From positions 8,631 through 72,630 of the forward strand of contig CAKZQG010000043.1 in the NCBI GenBank assembly GCA_937139605.1: a stretch of 64,000 bases of DNA. Direction: 5' to 3'. The translations under genes and the position numbers were made by a program. Position 1 is the stretch's first letter, and the number at the start of each line of letters is the position of its first letter. The notes beneath the pieces are model-generated. The model saw only the letters and a program-made list of their open reading frames with translations. It did not search any database and was not told where the DNA came from. Of this stretch, positions 45,926-55,524 are shown one piece after another. The stretch comes from an uncultured bacterium (GTDB taxonomy: Bacteria; DRYD01).

Positions 45926-47224
45926 ATGATAAATATAGAAAAAACAGAATTATTAAAAGAAATCGAAAAAATAGAAGATAGTACTAATATTGAAGAAGTA
46001 TCAGAAATATATTTTAATAATATAAATCCTACTTTAACTAAATTAATAAAATTAGCGGGATATGCAAAAATAGAAAAAAAAGCACAAAACTATAAAATAA
46101 TAGCCTATGATTCTAAAGAACTAAAAGAATTCTATGATTTTTTAGGGATGTATGGAGTACTCAATTTAGGGCATTGTAATGAATATATAATAAAAAAAGT
46201 AAAAGAACAAATGGATAATTTATGTATGACTTCTAAAGTTTTTCTAAATAGTAAATACGCAGCACTAGCTAAATTATTAACAGAATTAACAGGTTTAAAA
46301 TACTTATTTTTAGTTAATTCAGGAACAGAAGCAATAGAAGGAGCTCTAAAATTAGCTATGGCATCTACTAAAAGAAAAAAAATAATATCTACCTATAATT
46401 CTTACCATGGTAAAACCTTAGGAGCACTTAGTGTAAGCGGTAGAGAGATCTATAAAAAATATCTTAACCTATTACCAGATATATACTTTGTTGAATATAA
46501 TAACATAGAACAAATAGAGCAAATAGCAGATAATGAAACAGCAGCCATTATAGTTGAACCGATCCAAGGAGAAGGAGGAATAATTATTCCTAACGATAAT
46601 TATTTACCAAAGCTAAGAGAAATATGTGATAAAAATAACTGTCTATTGATAATAGATGAAGTTCAAACAGGTTTAGGAAGAACCGGTTACCTTTTTGAAT
46701 ACCAAAGATACAACATAAAACCAGATATATTAGTATTAGCAAAAGCGTTAAGTGGAGGAGTTATCCCAATAGGAGCTATCTTAGGTAATGAAAAAGCGTG
46801 GGAAATTTTTAATGAAAACCCACTCTTTCATACCTCAACATTTGGAGGTAATTCCTTATCAATAACAGCAGCCTTAGAAACTATTAAATACACTATAAAT
46901 AATGATTTACCAAAACAAGCCCAAGAAAAAGGAGAATACTTTTTAAAAAATCTAAAAGAACTTCAAACTAAATATCAAGATATAATAAAAGATGTAAGAG
47001 GAAAAGGATTAATGATAGGGATAGAACTAATTAATGAAGAATATGCAGCTTCTATTTTCTCCTATTTAATCCAAAATGGAATCATAACTGCATACACTTT
47101 AAACCAACCTAAAGTAATTAGAATAGAACCACCACTTACTATTGAATATCCAATAATAGACTTATTTCTAAAAGAATTCAAAAATTCATTAGATTACACA
47201 AAAGAATTATTTGAAATACAATAA
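45926..47224 (+). CDS. Class III aminotransferase, putrescine/ornithine-type
   Basis: 432 aa PLP enzyme. Residues about 100-320 show FLVNSGTEAIEGALKLA, YHGKTLGALSVSG, AAIIVEPIQGEGG, LLIIDEVQTGLGRTG and LAKALSGGVIPIGA (PLP lysine). The roughly 70-residue N-terminal extension (EIYFNNINPTLTKLIKLAG) is like that of putrescine aminotransferase PatA/YgjG rather than short ArgD. Would transfer an amino group from a diamine or ornithine to 2-oxoglutarate. GGGGGAAA precedes the ATG. Substrate is a likely but untested call. Confidence 0.85.
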   Translation: MINIEKTELLKEIEKIEDSTNIEEVSEIYFNNINPTLTKLIKLAGYAKIEKKAQNYKIIAYDSKELKEFYDFLGMYGVLNLGHCNEYIIKKVKEQMDNLCMTSKVFLNSKYAALAKLLTELTGLKYLFLVNSGTEAIEGALKLAMASTKRKKIISTYNSYHGKTLGALSVSGREIYKKYLNLLPDIYFVEYNNIEQIEQIADNETAAIIVEPIQGEGGIIIPNDNYLPKLREICDKNNCLLIIDEVQTGLGRTGYLFEYQRYNIKPDILVLAKALSGGVIPIGAILGNEKAWEIFNENPLFHTSTFGGNSLSITAALETIKYTINNDLPKQAQEKGEYFLKNLKELQTKYQDIIKDVRGKGLMIGIELINEEYAASIFSYLIQNGIITAYTLNQPKVIRIEPPLTIEYPIIDLFLKEFKNSLDYTKELFEIQ

Positions 47225-47387
47225 AATAAATTAAATTTAAGAAAATCAATAAATTAAGAAGGATATAGGCTAAAATTATATAAATATAATAATGATGCTA
47301 TAAGCTATATAAAAAGTTATATTAAAAAATAAAATTAAATAAAAAGCAAAAACCAAGATAAAAAGCAAAGCAAAAGGAGGGATAAAA

Positions 47388-47654
47388 ATGGAAGTATTAA
47401 AAGTATCATCAAAATCAAAACCGCAAGCAGTAGCAGCTGCTTTAGCTGCAGTAATCAAACAAGGTAATAAAGTAGAAGTACAAGCAATAGGAGCAGGTGC
47501 TATTAATCAAGCAGTAAAAGCAATAGCAATAGCTAGAGGCTACGTAGCACCATTAGGATACGAGCTAGTAGCTATCCCTGCTTTTACTGAAGTCCAAATA
47601 AACGGAGAAGTTAGAACAGCTATTAAGTTCATAATCAAATCAATAACCCCCTAA
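47388..47654 (+). CDS. spoVS: SpoVS family protein
   Basis: 88 aa Alba-like fold protein. The SpoVS pattern is clear: EVLKVSSKSKPQAVAAALAA, VEVQAIGAGAINQAVKAIAI and the end VRTAIKFIIK. SpoVS acts in sporulation and in timing of gene expression in Firmicutes, but it also occurs in many non-sporulating lineages. Strong ribosome-binding site (AAAGGAGGGA) and richer G/C-ending codons than neighbours suggest high expression. Single-gene unit. Confidence 0.93.
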   Translation: MEVLKVSSKSKPQAVAAALAAVIKQGNKVEVQAIGAGAINQAVKAIAIARGYVAPLGYELVAIPAFTEVQINGEVRTAIKFIIKSITP

Positions 47655-47834
47655 GAAAATATTAACAAAAATTTATATATACTTCTTTAAAAATATTAAA
47701 TATATAACAATACAAACTTAAACATGTAAAGCTAATTATTCTGTAAAAAAAATTTTCTTAGGATAAACAGGAATAGTTTTATTTATAATAGAAGGTAATA
47801 AATTTTTAATATAATAATAATTTAGGGAAAGGAA

Positions 47835-47919
47835 GCGGGTGTGGCGGAACTGGCAGACGCGCTATCTTGAGGGGGTAGTGCCCTCTAAGGGCGTGTGGGT
47901 TCAAGTCCCACCACCCGCA
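47835..47919 (+). tRNA. tRNA-Leu (GAG)
   Basis: 85 nt. Acceptor GCGGGTG pairs with CACCCGC; anticodon stem CTATC/GGTAG with loop TTGAGGG giving anticodon GAG. Long variable arm (TGCCCTCTAAGGGCG) as expected for Leu; T arm has GGTTCAAGTCC. CCA is not encoded. It ends 11 bp before the hemL-like start codon. Confidence 0.96.
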
Positions 47920-47930
47920 TTAACATCATT

Positions 47931-49214
47931 ATGACTCTAATTAGTAAAAACCAACAAATATACGATAAAGCCTCTAAAGTGTTAGTAGGAGGAGTTAATG
48001 CTCCCATACGAGCATTCTCTTTAATCGGAATAACTCCTATTTATATAAGTTCAGCTGTTGGCCCCTACTTAACTGATTTTGATAACAAAAACTATATTAG
48101 CTTTATATCAGGCTGGGGTTCCATTATTCTAGGAGATGCATACCCAGATGTTATTAATAACTTAAAAAAACAATTAGAAAAAGGCATATATTATGGCTTA
48201 TCTAATGAATATGAATATCTACTAGCAGAACTAATATTAGAAGCCTTTAATTTTCATGACATGGTAAGATATACAAATAGCGGTACCGAAGCTAATATGT
48301 TAGCTATAAGATTAGCTAAAGCTATAACAGGTAGAAATAAAATAATAAAATTCGATGGAGGGTATCATGGTAGTATAGATTACCTACTAATAGAAAGTGG
48401 AAGTATGGAATTTGGAGAACAGATTCCATCATCTGCAGGAGTATCCAAAAGATTAATCAAAGATACAGTTAGTCTACCCTATAATGATATAGAGATTTTA
48501 ACAGATTTTTTAAATAAATATGGTAATGATATAGCAGCCATAATAGTTGAACCTATTCAAACATCAAATATGTTAATAAAAGCAACAAATGAATTTCTAA
48601 TAAAACTAAGAGAATTATCTACTAAATACTCTATTATATTAATATTTGATGAAGTTTCAACAGCTTTTAGAATCAGTTACGGAAGTTGTACAGATATAAA
48701 ACCAGATATAACAGTTATTGGGAAAGTAATAGGTGGAGGCTTCCCAATTGCCGCTATTTTATCTAAAAAAGAATTCATGGAAGTTATGGCACCTATTGGA
48801 AGTATGTATCATAGTGGTATTTTCACAGGTCATCCTATATCCACTTTCACAGGATATCAAGTATTAAATATAATAAAATCAATTGACAATTTTTATAAAA
48901 AACTAGAACAACAAACTTTACGCTTTACTAATATTATCAATCAGCTAAAAGATCATTTACCAACAATAAATATAAATCATGTTAATTCCATGTTTAGTTT
49001 ATATTTTTCTAATAAAAAAGTAGAATCAATAGATGATATAAAAGAACTAGATATAATGACATTTATAGATTTCTATAAATTAGCATTAAAAGAAGGTGTT
49101 TTATTTGCTCCACATCCAACAGAAACCAATTACCTAAACTTTGCACATGATGCTAAAATACTAGATCTAGTAGCAGAAAAGCTAATGAAAATATCCAATA
49201 AATTAAATTATTAA
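47931..49214 (+). CDS. hemL: Glutamate-1-semialdehyde 2,1-aminomutase-like aminotransferase
   Basis: 427 aa class III PLP protein. HemL-type features are VLVGGVNAPIRAF near the start, VRYTNSGTEANMLAIRLAKA, KFDGGYHGSIDYLL, LIFDEVSTAFR and the lysine motif VIGKVIGGGFPIAA. HemL makes 5-aminolevulinate for haem; the rest of the pathway is not in the window, and HemL paralogues with other roles exist. The ATG at 47931 starts the family N-terminus; an upstream start in the same frame would overlap the tRNA. Confidence 0.85.
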   Translation: MTLISKNQQIYDKASKVLVGGVNAPIRAFSLIGITPIYISSAVGPYLTDFDNKNYISFISGWGSIILGDAYPDVINNLKKQLEKGIYYGLSNEYEYLLAELILEAFNFHDMVRYTNSGTEANMLAIRLAKAITGRNKIIKFDGGYHGSIDYLLIESGSMEFGEQIPSSAGVSKRLIKDTVSLPYNDIEILTDFLNKYGNDIAAIIVEPIQTSNMLIKATNEFLIKLRELSTKYSIILIFDEVSTAFRISYGSCTDIKPDITVIGKVIGGGFPIAAILSKKEFMEVMAPIGSMYHSGIFTGHPISTFTGYQVLNIIKSIDNFYKKLEQQTLRFTNIINQLKDHLPTININHVNSMFSLYFSNKKVESIDDIKELDIMTFIDFYKLALKEGVLFAPHPTETNYLNFAHDAKILDLVAEKLMKISNKLNY

Positions 49215-49266
49215 CTCTAAACTAATAATGATAAATCATTATTAACATAACTCAATATTCTTATAA

Positions 49267-50451
49267 ATGATTAACAATCTTAGTAATTATATCTCAAATA
49301 ATTATGAATTAATATCAAATGTTTTAAAAGAGAATAAAATAATAGGTTTCCTAGTTATTGAAATATCTAATTCTAATCAAATAAAAGAATTATACGGAAA
49401 AGAATTTTATAATAAACTCTTTAGTTTAATTATAAATTTTATTTACAATTTAAAAGGAAAAGTATATAGATCCGAAGATTTGGTTTTCATAAATGATTTA
49501 AAGGATAATCAAATAGTAATATTGTTAATTTCTAAACCAAGAAAAAAAGAAGAATTAGATATGTATAATCTAAAAATAGCCGCAGTTAGAATAATTTCTG
49601 AAATAAAATATAATCTGTTTTCTATAAACGAATTCAAAGAAATTATTAAAAATATAATAGATTCCTTAAGTTATGGATATTGTATTATAAAATACGATGA
49701 TATGAAAGACATAAAAGACATAATATTCGATGCTTTTAGAGAATCATATATTAGACAAAAATTTGACGAATTAAATGATAAAATTATATCTATGGTATCT
49801 CATGAATTAAGAACCCCATTAACATCTATTAAAGGTTTTGCAGAAACTATTATCCAAGAAGACTTAGAAAAACCAGAAATACTAAAGTTCGTTAATATAA
49901 TCTATAATGAAGCAGATAGACTAAACAGATTAGTTAATTCTTTATTAAATTTATCTCGATTAGAATCAGCTAAAGTAAATTTTAATATAAAGAAAATTGA
50001 TATAAAAGAAATCATTGAAAATGTTATTGAATTAATGTATCCCAAAATGAAAAATAGCAACATAAAATTAAATAGAGATTATGATGATGATATAATTTAT
50101 GAAGTTTTAGCAGATGAAGATAAAACTGAACAAATTATTATAAATTTAATTGATAATGCTATAAAATACTCTCCTAAAGGTGGCACAATAACTATCGGCA
50201 TAGAAAATAGAGAAACAGAAGTTTTAGTATATATAAAGGACACAGGGATTGGGATTCCGGAAAATGAAAAATCAAGAATTTTTGAAAAATTTTATAGAAC
50301 AACAATCTCAAGCTCAATAACTCAAGGAACCGGCTTAGGATTAGTTATTACTAAATATTTAACAGAAGGTCAAGGAGGGAAAATCTGGTTTGATAGTCAA
50401 GAAAACATAGGCACAACTTTTTACTTCACTTTACCAAAACCACTAAATTAA
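49267..50451 (+). CDS. Soluble sensor histidine kinase
   Basis: 394 aa with no membrane helix. Residues 20-160 look like a degenerate GGDEF-like or PAS-like input domain (GFLVIEISNSNQIKELYG). The HisKA dimer follows with the phospho-acceptor His at about 179 (SMVSHELRTPLTSIKG), then the ATP-binding domain with IINLIDNAIKYSPKGG, DTGIGIPENEK and TGLGLVITK. The kinase part is PhoR-like. No response regulator is next to it; transketolase follows. Its partner may be the OmpR/PhoB-type regulator implied by the repeated boxes, but that is speculation. Confidence 0.88.
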   Translation: MINNLSNYISNNYELISNVLKENKIIGFLVIEISNSNQIKELYGKEFYNKLFSLIINFIYNLKGKVYRSEDLVFINDLKDNQIVILLISKPRKKEELDMYNLKIAAVRIISEIKYNLFSINEFKEIIKNIIDSLSYGYCIIKYDDMKDIKDIIFDAFRESYIRQKFDELNDKIISMVSHELRTPLTSIKGFAETIIQEDLEKPEILKFVNIIYNEADRLNRLVNSLLNLSRLESAKVNFNIKKIDIKEIIENVIELMYPKMKNSNIKLNRDYDDDIIYEVLADEDKTEQIIINLIDNAIKYSPKGGTITIGIENRETEVLVYIKDTGIGIPENEKSRIFEKFYRTTISSSITQGTGLGLVITKYLTEGQGGKIWFDSQENIGTTFYFTLPKPLN

Positions 50452-50511
50452 AATAAAAAAACAAAAAAACTAATTAAAATAAAAAAATCAAAAAAATAAG
50501 GAGTGTTTATT

Positions 50512-52437
50512 ATGAAAATCACTAAAATTGACATAAATACTCTAAAAGAAATTTCCAATGTAATAAGAAGAGATATTTTAATTAGTACATATACAGCAGG
50601 TAGTGGACATCCTACTACTTGCCTGTCAGCAGTAGAATTATTAGTTAGTTTATTTTTTAACTACTTAGTATTTGATAACGAGAATTTTGGGAGTATACAT
50701 CAAGATGAGTTTATATTATCAAAAGGTCATGCTGCTCCTTTACTATATTCCATTTATAAACACACAAAAATAATAGATGAAGATTTAAATAATTTAAGGA
50801 AATATAAATCTTTATTAGAAGGTCATCCATCTGTTAGGTTAAAAGGAGTAAAGTATGCTACAGGTTCTTTAGGACAAGGATTATCTATCGCTTTAGGTGC
50901 CGCTTGGAGCAGAAAATATAAAAATTTACCATCTAAAGTTTATGTATTAGTAGGTGATGGAGAATTAGCAGAAGGTAGTATATATGAATCTGCTAATTTA
51001 GCTAGCTTTTATAAATTATCTAATTTATGTGTTATAGCAGATATTAACAGGTTAGGGCAAAGCGGACCAACGATGTTTGAACATAATTTAATCGAATACC
51101 AAAAAAGATTTGAAGCTTTTGGATTTAACGTTATTCTAATTGAAAATGGACATGATTTTAATTTAATTAATCAAGCATTCGAATTATTTATAAATGAATA
51201 CTCTAAAACTAATAAACCTACTATCATTTTAGCCAAAACATATAAAGGCAAAGGTGTATCTTTTTTAGAAGATAAACTAGATTGGCATGGAAAACCTATT
51301 ACCAAAAAAGAAGAATTAGAACTAGCTTTGAAAGAAATCCCTAACCCTAATATAAATCCTTCTGATTTTATCAATTATAAAAGCTATTCTGTTTTAAATG
51401 GAATAACTTCTATAGAATTAAAAATAAATGAAATAGAAAATAAATTAGAATCTTTTATAAAGGATTTTTATTTAAAAAATAAAGATAAAAACATAGCTAC
51501 AAGAGAAGCATTTGGTAGAGGATTAGAATTTTTAGGTTCATTAATAAATAATCTAGTTGTAATAGATGGAGATGTTAAAAATTCTACTTATACTTTATAT
51601 TTCGAAAAAGAATTTAAAGATAGGTTCATACAAAGTTATATAGCAGAACAAAGTATGGTAGGTTTTATGTTGGGGTTATCAAAGAATGGTTTTATTCCAG
51701 TAGCTTCTACATTTGGAGCTTTTCTAACAAGAGCCTACGATTTCATAAGGATGATGAATTATTCACAACCAGAGTTAGTTATATTATGTGGTACTCATGC
51801 TGGAGTTTCAATAGGAGAAGATGGTCCATCTCAAATGGCTTTAGAAGATATATCTATGTTTAAACCCTTATTTAATACAACCATAATTTATCCATCAGAT
51901 GCTATCTCTACTTTAAAATTATTATTTAATGTATTTATAGATTACTTAAAAGGTAATTTAAGGGGAGTAGTTTATTTTAGAACATCTAGACCAGCTACCT
52001 CTATTATATATGATTATAATCATAACTTTAAAATAGGGGAAAACACAATTATAAAAGAAACTAATAGTAATGTTAAAAAAATAGGGATAATTAGTGCAGG
52101 GGTTGTTCTTCATGAAGCTATTAAAGCTTGCGAAAAACTAGAAAAATCGGAAAATATATCATTTAGATTAATTGATTTTCACACAATAAAACCAATTAAA
52201 AATATAGAAGAACTAATAAAAGATGTAGAAAATTTTATAGTTTTTGAGGAACATAGTAAAGATGGAGGTATAGGAGAGTCAATTGCACCGCTTATAGTAA
52301 ATAAAGTAAAATATTTTGAAATAATAGGAGTAGATAGCATCCCTGTTAGCGGTAGTCCTAAAGATTTACTTAATTATTTTAAACTAGATAGTGATTCTAT
52401 TTATTTAAAAATTAAATCTTTAAAAAGTATAATATAA
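50512..52437 (+). CDS. tkt: Transketolase
   Basis: 641 aa, a full-length single-chain enzyme. Uses thiamine diphosphate to move two-carbon units in the non-oxidative pentose phosphate pathway. Motifs: SGHPTTCLSAVELL, LSKGHAAPLLYS, TGSLGQGLSIALG, GDGELAEGSIYESAN (ThDP), FIQSYIAEQSMVGFMLG and HAGVSIGEDGPSQMALED. AAGGAG lies 8 bases before the ATG at 50512; a GTG at 50503 is in the same frame but overlaps this site. Confidence 0.94.
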   Translation: MKITKIDINTLKEISNVIRRDILISTYTAGSGHPTTCLSAVELLVSLFFNYLVFDNENFGSIHQDEFILSKGHAAPLLYSIYKHTKIIDEDLNNLRKYKSLLEGHPSVRLKGVKYATGSLGQGLSIALGAAWSRKYKNLPSKVYVLVGDGELAEGSIYESANLASFYKLSNLCVIADINRLGQSGPTMFEHNLIEYQKRFEAFGFNVILIENGHDFNLINQAFELFINEYSKTNKPTIILAKTYKGKGVSFLEDKLDWHGKPITKKEELELALKEIPNPNINPSDFINYKSYSVLNGITSIELKINEIENKLESFIKDFYLKNKDKNIATREAFGRGLEFLGSLINNLVVIDGDVKNSTYTLYFEKEFKDRFIQSYIAEQSMVGFMLGLSKNGFIPVASTFGAFLTRAYDFIRMMNYSQPELVILCGTHAGVSIGEDGPSQMALEDISMFKPLFNTTIIYPSDAISTLKLLFNVFIDYLKGNLRGVVYFRTSRPATSIIYDYNHNFKIGENTIIKETNSNVKKIGIISAGVVLHEAIKACEKLEKSENISFRLIDFHTIKPIKNIEELIKDVENFIVFEEHSKDGGIGESIAPLIVNKVKYFEIIGVDSIPVSGSPKDLLNYFKLDSDSIYLKIKSLKSII

Positions 52438-52462
52438 AACAAAATATCAAAAATCAAAAATT

Positions 52463-53188
52463 ATGATAAATCAAAACCAAAACCAAGAACAAAACTTAAA
52501 TCAAGAAATAAAAAAAACAGAAAAAATATTACTAAAAGGAGTAAGTAAATATTATAGAACAGAAGGAGAAAAAGTTTTAGCTTTAAATAATATTAATTTA
52601 TGCATATATGAGGGTGATTTTATAGGTATAATGGGGCCAAGTGGTGCAGGGAAAAGTACTTTATTATTAATTATAGCTACTATAGAGCGTCCATCCTTTG
52701 GGGAATTATACATTGATTCAATTCCTACAAGTGATATGCTAGATAGTGATTTACAATTAATAAGATTAAATAAAATAGGGATGGTATTTCAAGATTATTA
52801 TCTTATTTCATCGCTTAGTGCTTTAGAAAATGTATTACTTCCTTTAGAAATAAGTAATAAATTTAATAATCCAGTAAAAAGAGCAAAAGAATTATTAAAA
52901 ATGGTAGGCATAAAAGAAAACAGATTTAATGATAATATTAATAAGTTTTCAGGGGGAGAAAAGCAAAGGATTTCAATAGCAAGAGCTCTAACAAATGATC
53001 CAGATATAATTATAGCAGATGAACCTACCGCAAATTTAGATACCAAAAACTCTAAAATAATAATGGATATATTTACTAATATTAATCAACATCTAAAAAA
53101 AACTATAATAATAGCTACTCACGACCCTAAAGTTCTAGCTTTTACAGAAAAAATATATTTCATTAATGATGGGAAAATATCTACTTAA
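52463..53188 (+). CDS. ABC transporter ATP-binding protein, LolD/MacB type
   Basis: 241 aa. Walker A GPSGAGKST (about 58-66), Q-loop VFQDYYLI, signature FSGGEKQRISIARAL, Walker B IIIADEPTANLD and switch ATHDP. The family (MacB/LolD/FtsE-like) works with membrane subunits of the FtsX/MacB kind; none is adjacent, so the partner is elsewhere. Residues 1-20 are an extra Gln/Asn-rich tail. It precedes tilS by 27 bp. Confidence 0.9.
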   Translation: MINQNQNQEQNLNQEIKKTEKILLKGVSKYYRTEGEKVLALNNINLCIYEGDFIGIMGPSGAGKSTLLLIIATIERPSFGELYIDSIPTSDMLDSDLQLIRLNKIGMVFQDYYLISSLSALENVLLPLEISNKFNNPVKRAKELLKMVGIKENRFNDNINKFSGGEKQRISIARALTNDPDIIIADEPTANLDTKNSKIIMDIFTNINQHLKKTIIIATHDPKVLAFTEKIYFINDGKIST

Positions 53189-53215
53189 TCAAATATGATT
53201 AATAAATAATTACTA

Positions 53216-54735
53216 ATGAGTAAAATTTTAAAAGAATTTCAAATTGATAATGAAATTAAAGAAATAATATTTTCTACAATTAATGATTATTTTATGTTAT
53301 CGTATAAAGATAAGGTATTATTAATGTGTTCTGGAGGTCCAGATAGTACTTTTTTATTGTTTTTTTTTACCTATTTTTAAAAAGTAAGTATGATTTAAAA
53401 ATTGGGGTCTTTCACTTAGATCATTTAATCAGATCTGATTCATATAAAGAACTAGATTTATTACTAAAATATACCAAAGAATTTAATATAGAATTTTTTT
53501 CTATAAAAGAAGACGTAATAAAATATTCAAAAGATAACAAATTAAATTTAGAAGAAGCAGGGAGAATATTAAGATACTCATCAGCTTTAAAAATAGCTAA
53601 AAAACATAACTATAACAAATTAGTTACTGCTCATAATCTTAATGATTTAATATCTTCTTTTTTTATTAATTTTATTAAATCTAATCATTATTTAAATTTA
53701 TTTAATTTAAATCCAATTTTTGATTTAAATAATATAGTAATTATAAGGCCGTTATTATTTATTCCAAAGCAAGAAATACAAAAAACTTTAGATATTAATA
53801 AAATAAACTATATTTTAGATAAAACCAATACAAACCCTAAATACCTTAGGAATTTCATAAATATGAATTTTACTAATAACTTTATTAACGCAATGCTATC
53901 AAAAACAAGTATCTTAAAAAACTACTATTTTTTTAAAAATGTTTTTAATTTCATTAAAAATTATAAAGATGCAATTATAAATATAGCTAAAACAAAGTAC
54001 ATTTTAGATATACTATTTATAAAACTAAACGATAAGTATGATAACTTCTTAATTACTGAATCCATTTTTTTTAATTTAAAAAAATTCTTTAGTGAAGTTT
54101 ATAGTAATTTCAAAACCATAAATATAAACTATGAAAATATAAAACTATTAGTAGAAAATAAAGTTTATAAAATAAATATTATAAAAGATTGGTTTTTATT
54201 AAATGATATACAAAATAAAAATACAAAATTTATATTATTTAAGGCAAAGTTTAAATTCTATTTTAAAATAGATTTATCAGAAATTAATAAAACCAAAAAA
54301 GAAATTCAAATTGAAATAAGTAATTTAATAATAAAGATAAAATCAGTTGAAAAAATTTATAATTTAGAAAGCTTTTTAAAAGAAAACATAGAAAACTTAA
54401 AAGAAAAATCTAAAGATATAAATTATGCTTTTGGATTTTGTTTTGATAAAATAATTATAAGGAACTGGAAGGAAGGAGATTATTTTAAGCCATATGGACT
54501 TAATGGGAAAAAACAAAAATTAAAAAAATTTTTTATAAATAATAAATTTAAGGAGTATGAAAAAAGTCGGACATTAATTTTCGAAGATCAAACCGGCATC
54601 TTTCTATTATTTAATTATATTAATAAAATAAAAAGAGGGAGAGAATTATTTAATAATTTAGAATTTTTAAAATTTTTTAAAGAAAATAATGGAGTTAATT
54701 TTATAGAAATCTGGGTATATGAAAAAGAACAATAA
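53216..54735 (+). pseudogene. tilS: tRNA(Ile)-lysidine synthetase with a frameshift in a T9 run
   Basis: TilS converts the CAU anticodon of tRNA-Ile2 to lysidine, normally an essential step. The frame starting at 53216 has the PP-loop motif SGGPDST, but stops soon after a run of nine T (53360-53368). With one more T it continues through VFHLDHLIRSDSYKE and AGRILRYSSALKIA, and joins the intact downstream frame (from 53863). That frame holds the C-terminal domain with NWKEGDYFKPYGLNGKKQK. The whole gene therefore looks present apart from one missing base. Either a sequencing error, a recent mutation, or a gene kept alive by slippage on the homopolymer. The end overlaps rnhB by 17 bp. Confidence 0.85.
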
Positions 54736-55474
54736 AAAATTAAATATAAAAGAAATCATAATAGACATAGGGTTAGATGAAGTAGGTAGAGGCTCATTAT
54801 TTGGCCCCTTAGTTATAGCTTCATTTATGATAATTAAAATTGATAATAAAAATCCTTATCAAAAAATTGAACTAAAAGATAGTAAAAAACTAACTTATAA
54901 TCAAAGATTAGATTTATTTAAAAAAATAATAAATATAATAAAAAATAATAAAGATATTTCTAAAATCTATTTTTGCTTCATTTCAAATGATATCATAGAT
55001 AAAATCAATATACTAAATGCAAATTTACTAGGGTTTGAAAAATTAATTATTCAAAATTTAAAAAATATTTTAAATAATAAAGTAATTGTCAAAAATATAA
55101 ATAAGGTAAAACATATTAATTTTTATATAGATGGAGATAAAAAACCTAAGGATATAGAAAATAAAATTCAAGAATTTTTAAAAACTTATCATAGTTTTGA
55201 AATGCTAAAAAATAAAATAAATATATTAAATTATATTAAGGGAGATAGTAATATAAAGGTTATCCAGGCAGCAGCGATTTTAGCCAAAGTAACAAGAGAT
55301 AAATACATACAATATTTATCTAAAAAATATCCAATTTATGATTCCCGCTATAATTTATATAATAACAAGGGCTACTATGAAGAAGCTCATATTAAAGGTA
55401 TAAAAAATTATGGTTTAACAATTTACCACCGGAAATCCTTCTTAAAAAAATATCTTCAACAAACCCTTTTTTAA
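54719..55474 (+). CDS. rnhB: Ribonuclease HII
   Basis: 251 aa. Removes RNA primers and single ribonucleotides from DNA. Motifs: GLDEVGRGSLFGPLVIA (catalytic D and E), LKDSKKLT, FYIDGDKKP (third acidic site) and VIQAAAILAKVTRDKYI, with YHRKSF at the end. An internal Lys/Asn-rich insertion makes it a little longer than usual. The start overlaps tilS, so translation is coupled. Well supported. Confidence 0.92.
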   Translation: MKKNNKKLNIKEIIIDIGLDEVGRGSLFGPLVIASFMIIKIDNKNPYQKIELKDSKKLTYNQRLDLFKKIINIIKNNKDISKIYFCFISNDIIDKINILNANLLGFEKLIIQNLKNILNNKVIVKNINKVKHINFYIDGDKKPKDIENKIQEFLKTYHSFEMLKNKINILNYIKGDSNIKVIQAAAILAKVTRDKYIQYLSKKYPIYDSRYNLYNNKGYYEEAHIKGIKNYGLTIYHRKSFLKKYLQQTLF

Positions 55475-55524
55475 GTAATATGATTCTTCGGAATTATACA
55501 ATGCTAGTTAAGTTAGCAGAAGTA

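Noticed and set aside
47661-47678. A further Pho-box-like site after spoVS
   Set aside because: TTAACA is present but the second half-site at 11 bp reads TTATAT, so it does not meet the pattern.
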